A stretch of DNA of 64,000 nt, taken from the NCBI GenBank assembly GCA_947493265.1, contig CANLQL010000002.1:310001-374000 (forward strand). The letters are read 5' to 3'. The notes under the pieces are model-generated. The model did not search any database, had not been told where the DNA came from, and saw only the letters and a list, made by a program, of their open reading frames with translations. Positions within the stretch are counted from its first letter, which is position 1. Each line of letters opens with the position of its first letter. Position numbers and translations under genes: made by a program. This document shows, in pieces, positions 36,935 to 45,317 of this stretch. This stretch comes from an uncultured Litoreibacter sp. (GTDB lineage: Bacteria; Pseudomonadota; Alphaproteobacteria; Rhodobacterales; Rhodobacteraceae).

Positions 36935-38518
36935 ATGGCACTTCGTGATTTTAATGACTCAGAATTCTCCCAATCGCTGGTGAGATCAGGCCTGCTGCAG
37001 CCTGAGGATGCAGAACGCGCACTCCGAGCCAGCGACAGCTCTCGAGCGCCGATAGAGCGTACAATCCTTGAGCTTAGTCTTGCCTCCGAGACAGCTGTCT
37101 ACGAGGAAATCGCAGAATGGTTGGATCTGCAATTTACGCAACGACCCGAAATTGATAGCGAGTTTGCCAGCTCACTATCCCTACAGCGCGCATTCATGGA
37201 GAAAGCGGAAGTTGTTCCGATTTCCAAGACTGCACAGGGGGAGATCGTTGTCGTTTCGGCAAACCCGCGAATGCAAGACACGCTAGATACGCTTGCTTTC
37301 CATTTCTCCTGCCCAATTTCGCCAATCATGACGACCAGGTCGAGACTACGGCAAATCTTAGCAGGAATCACCGAAGCAGACCAACAGGTTCAGATAGACC
37401 CACTTGTGGATGCAGAGCGATTGCGGAAGCTTGCAAATGATGGTCCAATTGTTGAGCTCACGAATGATCTCCTCTCCAAAGCGGTGTCTGATGGCGCATC
37501 GGATGTTCATATCGAGATGATGCAGCGTCTTGGGCGAATACGGTTCCGCAAAGATGGCGTACTTGAAATTATTCAATCCCTGAGTTCGGCTGAAACGCAA
37601 ATGTTGGTTTCTCGACTGAAAGTGCTGGCGAATTTGAACATATCAGAAAAGCGATTGCCGCAAGACGGTCGTGCAAAAATGGCGCTTCTTGGGCGCGACA
37701 TTGATTTTCGCATTTCAACTCTGCCGTCTCAATTTGGTGAAAGCCTCGTTATCCGGATCCTTGATCAAACACGAACTGCCCTTGATTGGGATGCGCTTGG
37801 CTTTGATCCTGAGATGATCAATGAGATCAAAAGCGTATTGAAACAGCCGAATGGTTTGTTTCTTGTCGCGGGCCCCACAGGCAGCGGAAAAACAACAACG
37901 CTTTATACTGCTTTGGAAACAATAAAAGCTACCCAGAAGAAGATCGTAACGGTTGAAGACCCAATAGAGTATGCAATCGAAGATACCACACAGGTTCAAG
38001 TTCACCCAGAGATAGATTTGACCTTCGCACGGGCGCTGCGTGCAATCTTGAGGCAAGATCCTGATGTAATACTTGTCGGTGAAATTAGAGATAGAGAAAC
38101 AGCAGAAATCGCTGTACGGGCTGCGCTTGTCGGTAGGTTGGTTCTCTCAACCGTTCACACGAATGATAGCCTATCTGCGATAGACCGGTTGCTAGACTTA
38201 GGTATTCCAAATTATCTTATAGGGTCGACACTTCGTGGGGTCTTGTCTCAGCGGCTTGCACGGCGCGTCTGTCACTGTTGTGCCGGTAGTGGATGTTCTG
38301 AGTGCACAAATACCGGTAGATTGGGTCGGACAGTGGTTTCTGAGTTGCTGGTTGTTGATCGCGAAAACGCGAATGAGATTTCAAAAATTCGCGCTTCAAA
38401 TGATATCGGAATGGATTCTCGATTGCGAAGTTTTCAGAGGCTATCTGAAGATGCCACGCGTTTGGCAGCCGCAGGAGTTATCTTTAGAGCAGATGCAGAG
38501 TCTGTGGTTGGTAGTTGA
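36935..38518 (+). CDS. gspE: T2SS assembly ATPase GspE
   Basis: A 527-residue AAA-type ATPase. It has an N-terminal N1E/N2E region, Walker A GPTGSGKTT, the Asp box (VEDPIEYAI), Walker B DPDVILVGEIRD and the His box LSTVHTNDS. The zinc-binding Cys region is short: CHCC, then GSGCSEC within ten residues, instead of two CxxC pairs about 29 residues apart. It drives pseudopilus assembly. ATG 36935 (with CGGAA upstream) is preferred to GTG 36911. Confidence 0.93.
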   Translation: MALRDFNDSEFSQSLVRSGLLQPEDAERALRASDSSRAPIERTILELSLASETAVYEEIAEWLDLQFTQRPEIDSEFASSLSLQRAFMEKAEVVPISKTAQGEIVVVSANPRMQDTLDTLAFHFSCPISPIMTTRSRLRQILAGITEADQQVQIDPLVDAERLRKLANDGPIVELTNDLLSKAVSDGASDVHIEMMQRLGRIRFRKDGVLEIIQSLSSAETQMLVSRLKVLANLNISEKRLPQDGRAKMALLGRDIDFRISTLPSQFGESLVIRILDQTRTALDWDALGFDPEMINEIKSVLKQPNGLFLVAGPTGSGKTTTLYTALETIKATQKKIVTVEDPIEYAIEDTTQVQVHPEIDLTFARALRAILRQDPDVILVGEIRDRETAEIAVRAALVGRLVLSTVHTNDSLSAIDRLLDLGIPNYLIGSTLRGVLSQRLARRVCHCCAGSGCSECTNTGRLGRTVVSELLVVDRENANEISKIRASNDIGMDSRLRSFQRLSEDATRLAAAGVIFRADAESVVGS

Positions 38519-39106
38519 ATCAACAGATAGAGCGTTGGTGTTGGCCTGACGACCCTAATTCGCTGCACTGAGACCATTGGTAGAAGTACTGCTTGCCGCA
38601 CAATTGCTCCCAAGTGCTGGTTCCATAAAAGTTGAATACGCTACGAACTTCGGGAGGGTGTTTGATATTCTGAGATATTCTCGAGTTGTTTATGCGATTC
38701 AAAAGTGATGGCACGGGAAATATGATCTCAAGAATCTGAATTTGTCCAAAAAGCCTATTCTGCCTTCACGCTACCTACATAACATGCTGATTTATTTATG
38801 TAATTATACCAGTCCTTGCGAAGGCCCGCCTATGCTATCAGGTAGACGACAATGCATGGAGGAATTCTGAGTTTACGGGAAAAAAACCTGCGCGTTCGAT
38901 CACACGCGGGTATGCGACTGACTAGTTTTTGAGGAATTGACCCACCCCCCTGTCCAAGTGTTGGCATCCGAGCAACTGCGTGCCGATATACGGTCCGCCG
39001 CGTCCAGTCTTTCTTGGAAAAAACGCGAATAGTCGCCAAAGAATTGAACTGACCTTAGCGTGATCGCTCTCACTAGAACTCAATCTCCATGCGTTCGAAT
39101 AGTATT
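38519..39106. other. Intergenic stretch, 588 bp, end of T2SS cluster
   Basis: No gene that I can support. Two short open frames on the minus strand show no family traits. The region separates the T2SS cargo from the mobility module and is AT-rich. Confidence 0.5.
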
Positions 39107-39775
39107 TCATTCACCAGTACCATTCTTTGCTTTCGCAACCATCGCTTGGAAAAAAGCGTGGTATTCGGCGTTTTTGTCATCATGTTCAGACGGGAAACGG
39201 GAGGGGAAGCAATAAGCAGTTCCCTCGGCAAGCTGTTGCAAGAGTAGATCAAAATCAAACTCGGTGTTTGAACATACCCAGCTGCGCCAAGCTGCTAAGG
39301 CGATAACTTCACTTTCAGAAACAAGAATGACCGCAAAGTCCTGTCGGGCCTTGCGGCCCTGCAATTGGTTCTTACTTGGTTTCTTCTTATAATAGGAGGT
39401 GACAGATCTGTCACGTTTACGCGACAGGTTTTTCTTTCCGTAGTGGCCATTCCTGTCGTGCTCAGTGTCATGTTTAATTATCTCCGGAAAAGTCAGCTGA
39501 AGACCGCGACGCTTGTTTCTTAGCGGTACTTTTTTGACCCAGTTATTGGCAAACAGCGCGGCCATATATCGTTGAATCGAGCGCACGCCAACTGCAAGGC
39601 AAGTCGCCAGGGTTTCGTTCGAGGGCCAGCATTGCCCAGTGTCCCGATTTGCGTAGGTATCACATAAAACCACTGCAAGTTGTTTCGCCCCGCGGGGTAG
39701 ATCTTGGCATTTCAATATGTGAGATTTCCATACAAACCGACGTTTGTTCCAATCTGATGAGAGCACATTAGTCAT
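39107..39775 (-). CDS. Helix-turn-helix (replication-initiator-like) protein of the mobility module
   Basis: A 222-residue protein with a winged-helix region (about residues 20-90: AKQLAVVLCDTYANRDTGQC, WPSNETLATCLAVGVRSIQR, YMAALFANNWVKKVPL). This layout is common in helix-turn-helix proteins of integrative elements and in plasmid replication initiators. The middle is basic (KKNLSRKRDRSVTSYYKKKP). It overlaps the AlpA-like gene by 8 bases and is probably co-translated with it. A role in element replication or control is inferred. Confidence 0.6.
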   Translation of the reverse strand: MTNVLSSDWNKRRFVWKSHILKCQDLPRGAKQLAVVLCDTYANRDTGQCWPSNETLATCLAVGVRSIQRYMAALFANNWVKKVPLRNKRRGLQLTFPEIIKHDTEHDRNGHYGKKNLSRKRDRSVTSYYKKKPSKNQLQGRKARQDFAVILVSESEVIALAAWRSWVCSNTEFDFDLLLQQLAEGTAYCFPSRFPSEHDDKNAEYHAFFQAMVAKAKNGTGE

Positions 39776-39980
39776 TTGGACCACCATAGACTTTACCAGT
39801 TGTGTTTGCTTCGATCCAAGATTGCAAATCCTGCTGGCGATAACGCACAAGTCTACCGATGCGAACAATCGGCGGCCCATCACCACGGGCGACACAGATT
39901 TCTAGATATCTCTTGGATACTCCGAAATACTGCTCAACCTCAGAGCGGTTTAGCAATCTATTTTCGTAAGTCTCGGGCAT
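39768..39980 (-). CDS. AlpA-like excisionase/regulator
   Basis: A 70-residue MerR-type winged-helix protein: LLNRSEVEQYFGVSKRYLE is the DNA-binding helix-turn-helix and PPIVRIGRLVRYRQQDLQSW the wing. Such proteins act as excisionases or as activators of integrase in integrative elements. It is the first gene of a two-gene unit with the HTH protein. Confidence 0.82.
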   Translation of the reverse strand: MPETYENRLLNRSEVEQYFGVSKRYLEICVARGDGPPIVRIGRLVRYRQQDLQSWIEANTTGKVYGGPND

Positions 39981-40069
39981 GTTACTTCTCCAACAAGTTT
40001 CGAACTTCTTAGAGTCTCGCCTCGTTGCATCCGATTTAATATGGAGAGCCTTTCAAAAACCCCACCCCA

Positions 40070-41071
40070 TTAATTTACGCCTCTGATTTCACTTATGTTT
40101 ACCTGCTTTCTTTGGGCAATACGACCGACTGGCACCTCAATTTCCTTTGCATAGCCTTTGACAACTTCTTTCGCTGCATTGGCTGTTAAACCAAATTTTT
40201 CCTGAATAACCGTCATCAGATCTTCCTGACTTGGCTGCCTTTCTGACAAAAGAAAGTAATCCCATACTCTGCTCAGCCAGTCTTTCGCTCTCTTGCGTTT
40301 ATTCGGAAGTGACGTTTTGGAACCAAGAATGGATTCAGGAAGGTCGCTGGAAAGTAAAAAGGAATATCCGTCATCCATTTCATCCCGAGAAAGAGTCTTT
40401 GCCACTCTTGGCGGAATAAAGCGATCACCAGCAGGTGTTTCTTGCGATACGATGATCCGTCCTGAACTAAGAGAGAGGTCAATTGCATCTTCGAGTTCTT
40501 TCTGAAGTTCTAGCGCTGCAATGGTAAATTCTTCAGATTGAGAAGGAACGTGGATGGACGTAGCCAGGATTTTCATAGCCTTTTTGTCAGCAGGTGGTGA
40601 TCGATAAAGCTCGCTTCCGTAAGTTCGTTCTCTTAGCTCGGGCAAGCTATTGCTGGGCCAAACAGATCCTCCGAATGTGGCAAGAGAAAAGTGGTAGAAT
40701 AGATCGCAAGTCGGATCGGAGCATTGGCTGAGACGTCTTCCAACAAGCTCTCTCAAGCCAATCTTCCCCTTGCGCCAAAACAACTCGTGGTCTTCGAAGA
40801 AGGTTTGGCGTACTGCCGAGGGGAAAATCTTTTTGACAATTCGAACAAGTACTTGTGGCTCAGTAATTTCAGAACCAAGAACGTCCAAATCTGCCACACG
40901 TTCTCTTAACAGGTTAAGAAGACCGATCGGTGGACTGGTTGGTGACTTAGCCAGTCTTCCCATCCCTACTGATAGGACCTCGATTGCTTCAGTTTCAGAG
41001 CATTCAACCTCGTGAAAATCACCATTTAATTCATCGCGTTTGATGAGCGTCCAATCCTTGCTGCCACTCAT
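40070..41071 (-). CDS. Hypothetical protein of the mobility module
   Basis: A 333-residue soluble protein with no family I recognise. It has a helix-rich N-terminal half and a possible helix-turn-helix near the C-terminus (PSQEDLMTVIQEKFGLTANA). A Cys pair (QCSDPTC) lies near residue 135. Between the integrase and the AlpA-like gene, it may help replication or excision; this is a guess from position. Confidence 0.6.
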   Translation of the reverse strand: MSGSKDWTLIKRDELNGDFHEVECSETEAIEVLSVGMGRLAKSPTSPPIGLLNLLRERVADLDVLGSEITEPQVLVRIVKKIFPSAVRQTFFEDHELFWRKGKIGLRELVGRRLSQCSDPTCDLFYHFSLATFGGSVWPSNSLPELRERTYGSELYRSPPADKKAMKILATSIHVPSQSEEFTIAALELQKELEDAIDLSLSSGRIIVSQETPAGDRFIPPRVAKTLSRDEMDDGYSFLLSSDLPESILGSKTSLPNKRKRAKDWLSRVWDYFLLSERQPSQEDLMTVIQEKFGLTANAAKEVVKGYAKEIEVPVGRIAQRKQVNISEIRGVN

Positions 41072-41107
41072 GAGATACTTTCTGGGTTTTGAATGTTTGA
41101 TTGCTGC

Positions 41108-42187
41108 TTACGAACGTTTCAATCGAATTGACAACTCATCACATGCGATCTGCATTGATGGCCGTAAAGCGTCGAGACTTGGTTTAACATATCGCTGCCC
41201 AGTTATTGATAGCGGAGTGTGGTTCAGCAGTCTGCCGACGACTTCTTCTAGTACACCAGCTTCCATTGCCACAGTCGCAAACGTCCGCCTATGGGCATGT
41301 GGTGACCATTGTATCTTTTCTGGTTGTCCAACGTGGCCAGTGCTGGATTTGGGGGAGGGGAAGACCCACTTTCTGCTCAACGATCGCATTGGGTCCAAAA
41401 TGTCTTGATGGATATCGCATATAGGCAAGTCGAAACTCCTACCGTTCTTGGTCATTGGTAGGTGTATTCTGTCTTCCAACACATTGCTCCATTGAAGTGA
41501 CAACGCTTCCGTCCGCCGCAGGCCGGTGAACAGGATGAGATCATAGAATGTCCTGTGTATCGGATTGCCCAACGATTGCACCTGCGCGCGCCATGCTTTT
41601 AAGTCTGAAATGATATCTCCACTGGGTTGTTCTTGGTACCATTCGATCGCCATCGTGGGGCATTCGGGAAGATCAAAGGTTCGCCGCGCATGGTTCCAAA
41701 CTGTCCGAAACACTTTGAGGGTGTGGTTTGCTGCTGACGGACGTGATCTTAAAGATCGGTGGCGATCCGCGACTTGTGATTTAGAAATCTCGTCAAGAGG
41801 TAGACGCAACCAGTCGCTGAGGTGATTTGCAAACTGCAACCTGATACTGTGTTTGTGGGCCTCAGATCTAAGTTTAGGCCGCGCGAGATATGCTTCCATC
41901 GCAACTTCAAGCGTCGGCGCTCCAAGCTGTATTTGCCGGCCCGCACCGCGCCCCATTTCTAGTGCGAGCTGCATCGCCGTTTGTCTTGCAGCGGCAGTAT
42001 TGATCATTGGGAAACGCCCGATAAGGATGCGCTGCGTTCGACCTCCAACGTCCTTCTGAAAGTACCAAGTCTTAGCTTTCTTGCCGACGAACAGCACAAG
42101 GCCTTTTATCTCAGTATCCCAATACTTGTCTGTTCCAGAACCAGATTGGGCGACTTTTCGAGCAAATGTCTCTGTGAGTTTCGGCAT
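41108..42187 (-). CDS. Tyrosine recombinase (island integrase)
   Basis: A 359-residue phage-type integrase. The N-terminal part is a DUF4102-like arm-binding domain (LVLFVGKKAKTWYFQ to LIGRFP), followed by a core-binding domain (about 90-185) and the catalytic domain: Arg in TGLRRTEAL, His-Arg in SPHAHRRTF, His in LLNHTP and the nucleophile Tyr in QRYVKP. It is 130 bases from attR, the usual place, and reads inward into the island. Confidence 0.93.
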   Translation of the reverse strand: MPKLTETFARKVAQSGSGTDKYWDTEIKGLVLFVGKKAKTWYFQKDVGGRTQRILIGRFPMINTAAARQTAMQLALEMGRGAGRQIQLGAPTLEVAMEAYLARPKLRSEAHKHSIRLQFANHLSDWLRLPLDEISKSQVADRHRSLRSRPSAANHTLKVFRTVWNHARRTFDLPECPTMAIEWYQEQPSGDIISDLKAWRAQVQSLGNPIHRTFYDLILFTGLRRTEALSLQWSNVLEDRIHLPMTKNGRSFDLPICDIHQDILDPMRSLSRKWVFPSPKSSTGHVGQPEKIQWSPHAHRRTFATVAMEAGVLEEVVGRLLNHTPLSITGQRYVKPSLDALRPSMQIACDELSIRLKRS

Positions 42188-42317
42188 TTTTTTGTAGGTC
42201 TTTTGTAGGAAACGATATGATACAGCGTGATATCAGCTGAAGCCAAATACAAGGTTTAATTTAATAAATTGAAGCTGTTAGTAGTCAGGTGATGCTCGGT
42301 GAAACGCAGAACGTTTT
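42188..42317. other. Right island end with possible integrase arm repeats
   Basis: Holds the integrase upstream region. TTTTGTAGG occurs twice (42190-42198 and 42201-42209), spaced 11 bases, and may be an arm-type site or control site. AT-rich DNA follows up to the tRNA core. Confidence 0.4.
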
Positions 42318-42355
42318 CTTGGAAGGCTCTTATGATACCATTTCACCATACCCGC
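42318..42355 (-). pseudogene. Split tRNA-Gly(UCC): stranded 5' half (island right junction, attR)
   Basis: 38 bases identical to the 5' half of the intact tRNA (8456-8493), beginning with the 11-base core CTTGGAAGGCT at 42318-42328 and ending at the acceptor 5' end (42355). Left of the core the sequence is unrelated to a tRNA. With 8283-8329 it rebuilds the whole gene. Confidence 0.87.
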
Positions 42356-42368
42356 TCGAAGGATTTAG

Positions 42369-42397
42369 GCTATATTTTACTGGCCCAATGGCGTCAA
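42369..42397 (-). promoter_or_regulatory. Surviving promoter of the split tRNA-Gly
   Basis: TTGACG (42397-42392) and TATAGC (42374-42369) with 17 bases between, as for the intact tRNA. It would now drive a chimeric transcript: the tRNA 5' half followed by island DNA leading toward the integrase gene. Confidence 0.65.
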
Positions 42398-42586
42398 GCG
42401 TGTATCTCGCTCAAGTGACCGGAGAGTTAGGGCGGCTGCAAATTTATCCACCGAAATTTCATTCACTTCTGTTTTTGGTATTTCTTACTTCCTTCAGTAA
42501 ATTCGGCGGAAGCAGTTATTCGCTGCAGGTGCGAAACATGCGCTAGGTAAGCACGCTTTGTGACCGTATTTAGGCATAGAACCTGG

Positions 42587-43813
42587 TCAATAGTTCCAGA
42601 GGGTACCGTCTTTAAGTCGGACAACCGGGTGACTACCAGGTTTGTAGGAATATTGAGCTGCTTCCTTTTCATCAAAATCTACACCAATGCCGGGTGCGTC
42701 GCTGACAATGGAAAATCCATCTTTGACAGAATGCTCCGAAGGGAACAGCGCCCCGCAGGCATCGGTTCCGAGCACGAGATATTCTTGAATGCCGAAGTTG
42801 GGCACCCAGACGTTCAGGTGGGCCTGTGCAGCCATTGAAATCGGTGAATGGCTAGGGGCACCGTGAAACCCAGTACGGACATGATGCATCCCAGCCAAGT
42901 CGACGATCCGTCGTGTGGGGGTGATGCCCCCTGCATAGGTAACCGCGACACGAATAAAATCGATGAGCTCTTCAGAGATCAGCTTGTTACACTGCCAGAT
43001 CGAATGGAAGACTTCTCCGATTGCAATCGGCGTCGTTGAGTGTTGGCGGATAAGCCGCAAGGCAGACTGATCTTCCGCAGGCGTCGGGTCTTCAAGCCAG
43101 AACAACCCAACAGGCTCTACCGCTTTTGCAAATTCTGCAGCTTCTCGCGGCAATAGCCGGTGATGGACATCATGCAGAATGTGCAATTCCGGCCCGAAAC
43201 GTGCCCGAACCTCTGCCAACGCATCGGGCATAAAACGCATGTAGAGATCTGTGTCCCAAATCTCCGTCTTGGGGATGATCCCGGAAAAATCGGTGATGTA
43301 GTCTTGATCGGCGTGTTTGCCGTCTGGCGTTGCATAGCTCGCCGTCGGCATGCCCGGAATTCCGCATTGCACGCGTACCGCTTTATAACCCTCGTCGACG
43401 TAGCGCGCGACGCTGTCCATCAGATCTTCCAGATCGTGGCCCGTCGCATGCGCATAAAGCAAAGCGCTGTCGCGGCTTTTTCCGCCTAGAAGTTGGTAGA
43501 GCGGCAGCCCTGCGATCTTGCCCTTTATGTCCCAAAGTGCCATGTCTATCGCCCCGATGGCTGCCATCGCGACAGGTCCACCGCGGAAATAAGCCCCGCG
43601 ATAAAAGAACTGCCAAATGTCTTCGGATTTGCGAGGGTCCATGCCGATCAGACATGGGATCAAATAGTCTTTCAGGTAGGCAGCTGGCAATGTCTCGCGA
43701 TTGTTGAGTGTTGCATCGCCCAGCCCGTAGACGCCCTGATCGGTGAAAATCTTCAGCGTGACATAGTTTTTTCCCGGCCCGCCGACAAACACCTTGGCAT
43801 CTGTGATCTTCAT
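42587..43813 (-). CDS. manD: Mannonate dehydratase-type enolase-superfamily enzyme (ManD)
   Basis: A 408-residue enolase-superfamily enzyme that dehydrates D-mannonate to 2-keto-3-deoxygluconate (KDG). Family traits are GLFWLEDPTPAED and AIGEVFHSIW (metal ligands), HDVHHRL and RTGFHGAPSHSPISM. The length is normal for ManD. Neighbouring alginate genes fit, since mannuronate reduced to mannonate would feed KDG as well. Some members of this family act on gluconate or have low activity, so the exact substrate is open. It is the last gene of the GntR-MATE-ManD unit. Confidence 0.85.
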   Translation of the reverse strand: MKITDAKVFVGGPGKNYVTLKIFTDQGVYGLGDATLNNRETLPAAYLKDYLIPCLIGMDPRKSEDIWQFFYRGAYFRGGPVAMAAIGAIDMALWDIKGKIAGLPLYQLLGGKSRDSALLYAHATGHDLEDLMDSVARYVDEGYKAVRVQCGIPGMPTASYATPDGKHADQDYITDFSGIIPKTEIWDTDLYMRFMPDALAEVRARFGPELHILHDVHHRLLPREAAEFAKAVEPVGLFWLEDPTPAEDQSALRLIRQHSTTPIAIGEVFHSIWQCNKLISEELIDFIRVAVTYAGGITPTRRIVDLAGMHHVRTGFHGAPSHSPISMAAQAHLNVWVPNFGIQEYLVLGTDACGALFPSEHSVKDGFSIVSDAPGIGVDFDEKEAAQYSYKPGSHPVVRLKDGTLWNY

Positions 43814-43898
43814 TGCATGTCTCCCCGTTGAATTGACGCGTCGGGCAACCTATCCCAGACGTTGCAGGTGCGGCCACGTTGGCACACATAGAATCCCC

Positions 43899-45272
43899 TC
43901 ATACCGTCACATCCGCTTGTTTCCACTTTCCTTGCCAAAGCCTGAGGTGAAAGAGAGGAAACTTGAGGATTTCTTCCCAGAACAAAAGGGACAGCACCCA
44001 AAAAGCGGACAGGTCCAAGTATAGGACAGCCAAGGCAGTTGCGGGGACGCGGAAAAGCCATTGCGACCAGACAAAGAGGTGCATGACGTAGATCGTGTCG
44101 CCGCTGGCGCGTAGCGTATTGCCACAAATTGCGTTTGATTGTTTGGGAAATGGCAAGAGCGCAAGGACCCACACAAATCCGATCAGGATATTGCGGGTTT
44201 GATCACTGAGTGCTGGATACAGAACGGGCGATGCCAGGCAGATCGCCACATAAACCAGGGCCACCGTTGCGGCGGCGAAAAATGACGCACGCCAGGCCGC
44301 GGACAGGAAGTGGTCCAATTCCCGCGCGCTGCGGTTTTCCCCTAACAATTGCGCCACCAGAATGCCGGTCGCTTGCGCCCATTGCATCCCGATCGTGCCC
44401 GCCACCATGACCCAAGGCATGATAAGTGTCATCGCGGCGAATGCGGTGATGCTCATTTGCGCATAGATGAGCATGCAGACCCGTGCGGCATAATTTGCAC
44501 TGATGAAGGTTACGGCGATTGGCCAGGAGAAAGACACATGACGTCTAAGCGATGCAGCGAAGGTCAAGTTGCGCCAACCGGCGACGTTTCGAAGGCCCGC
44601 GTCCGTGCGGTAGAGCTGATAGATCAGATAGAGTGCTTGAAGGGAAACGGCCAAGGCACTGCCAATAGCGGCACCTGCGATCCCTAAGGCAGGCGCGCCC
44701 CAAAGCCCATGGATCAAAAGAACGCTGATCAGAATATTGACCGGAACAGAAGCGCAATAACCATAGAGCGGTAGTTTTGTTCGACCACATCCGTTGAAAT
44801 GACTTGCAAGATTTTGTCCGACAGCCTCGGCCAGAATAACGACGGCGAATATCGAGAGGTATGACCAAGCTTGCGCGGCAATCTCTGGGCTAGGTGCCGT
44901 CGCATCAAGAATGGCTCGTCCAAAGAAAACGATCACGAAGACGCCAAGCAGGCCAATGCCCAATCCGATGGTCAATCCCGAAGCAAGGACAGATTTTCTG
45001 AACACCGGATCCCCAGTTCCAAACGCTTGTGCTGTGCGAAGTTGCAAGGCACTCGAAAAGGCGAAAATCGCGCCAGACACGAGGCCTCCGATTGCGGCCG
45101 CCAAGCCCACTGCAGCCAGCGACGTCTCACCCAACGCGGAAATTAGAAGCCCGTCGATGACGACTGTGCCATGCAAGAATATGGCCTTCAAAGTCATTGG
45201 CCATGCCAGCGAGACGACCCTTCCTGCACCGGGTGCCGGAAGGGTGGAGGGGTTAATCGTGGCTGGGGTCAT
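43899..45272 (-). CDS. MATE-family transporter
   Basis: A 457-residue, 12-helix inner-membrane protein with the two-bundle MATE pattern (for example VVSLAWPMTLKAIF at the start and HFNGCGRTKLPLYGY in the middle). MATE proteins export cations or organic compounds by Na+ or H+ antiport. The ATG at 45272 is chosen. Its place in the uronate regulon may mean efflux of a by-product, but no substrate can be read from sequence. Confidence 0.88.
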   Translation of the reverse strand: MTPATINPSTLPAPGAGRVVSLAWPMTLKAIFLHGTVVIDGLLISALGETSLAAVGLAAAIGGLVSGAIFAFSSALQLRTAQAFGTGDPVFRKSVLASGLTIGLGIGLLGVFVIVFFGRAILDATAPSPEIAAQAWSYLSIFAVVILAEAVGQNLASHFNGCGRTKLPLYGYCASVPVNILISVLLIHGLWGAPALGIAGAAIGSALAVSLQALYLIYQLYRTDAGLRNVAGWRNLTFAASLRRHVSFSWPIAVTFISANYAARVCMLIYAQMSITAFAAMTLIMPWVMVAGTIGMQWAQATGILVAQLLGENRSARELDHFLSAAWRASFFAAATVALVYVAICLASPVLYPALSDQTRNILIGFVWVLALLPFPKQSNAICGNTLRASGDTIYVMHLFVWSQWLFRVPATALAVLYLDLSAFWVLSLLFWEEILKFPLFHLRLWQGKWKQADVTV

Positions 45273-45317
45273 TCGTTTGGCTCGGCACATCCGAGGCGGG
45301 CCCAAGACCTGTACACT

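Larger units (their letters stand above)
42318..42535. repeat. Direct repeat, right copy
   Basis: Counterpart of 8456-8672. Both copies run in the same direction, so homologous recombination between them could also remove the island. No gene is present between the tRNA half and the ManD stop at 42587. Confidence 0.7.

Noticed and set aside
38520-39039. Short minus-strand frames in the gap after gspE
   Set aside because: Composition and lack of start signals look like chance frames; I left the gap as non-coding.
41108-42187. Prophage remnant explanation for the island
   Set aside because: Apart from the integrase and AlpA-like protein there are no capsid, tail, terminase or lysis genes.
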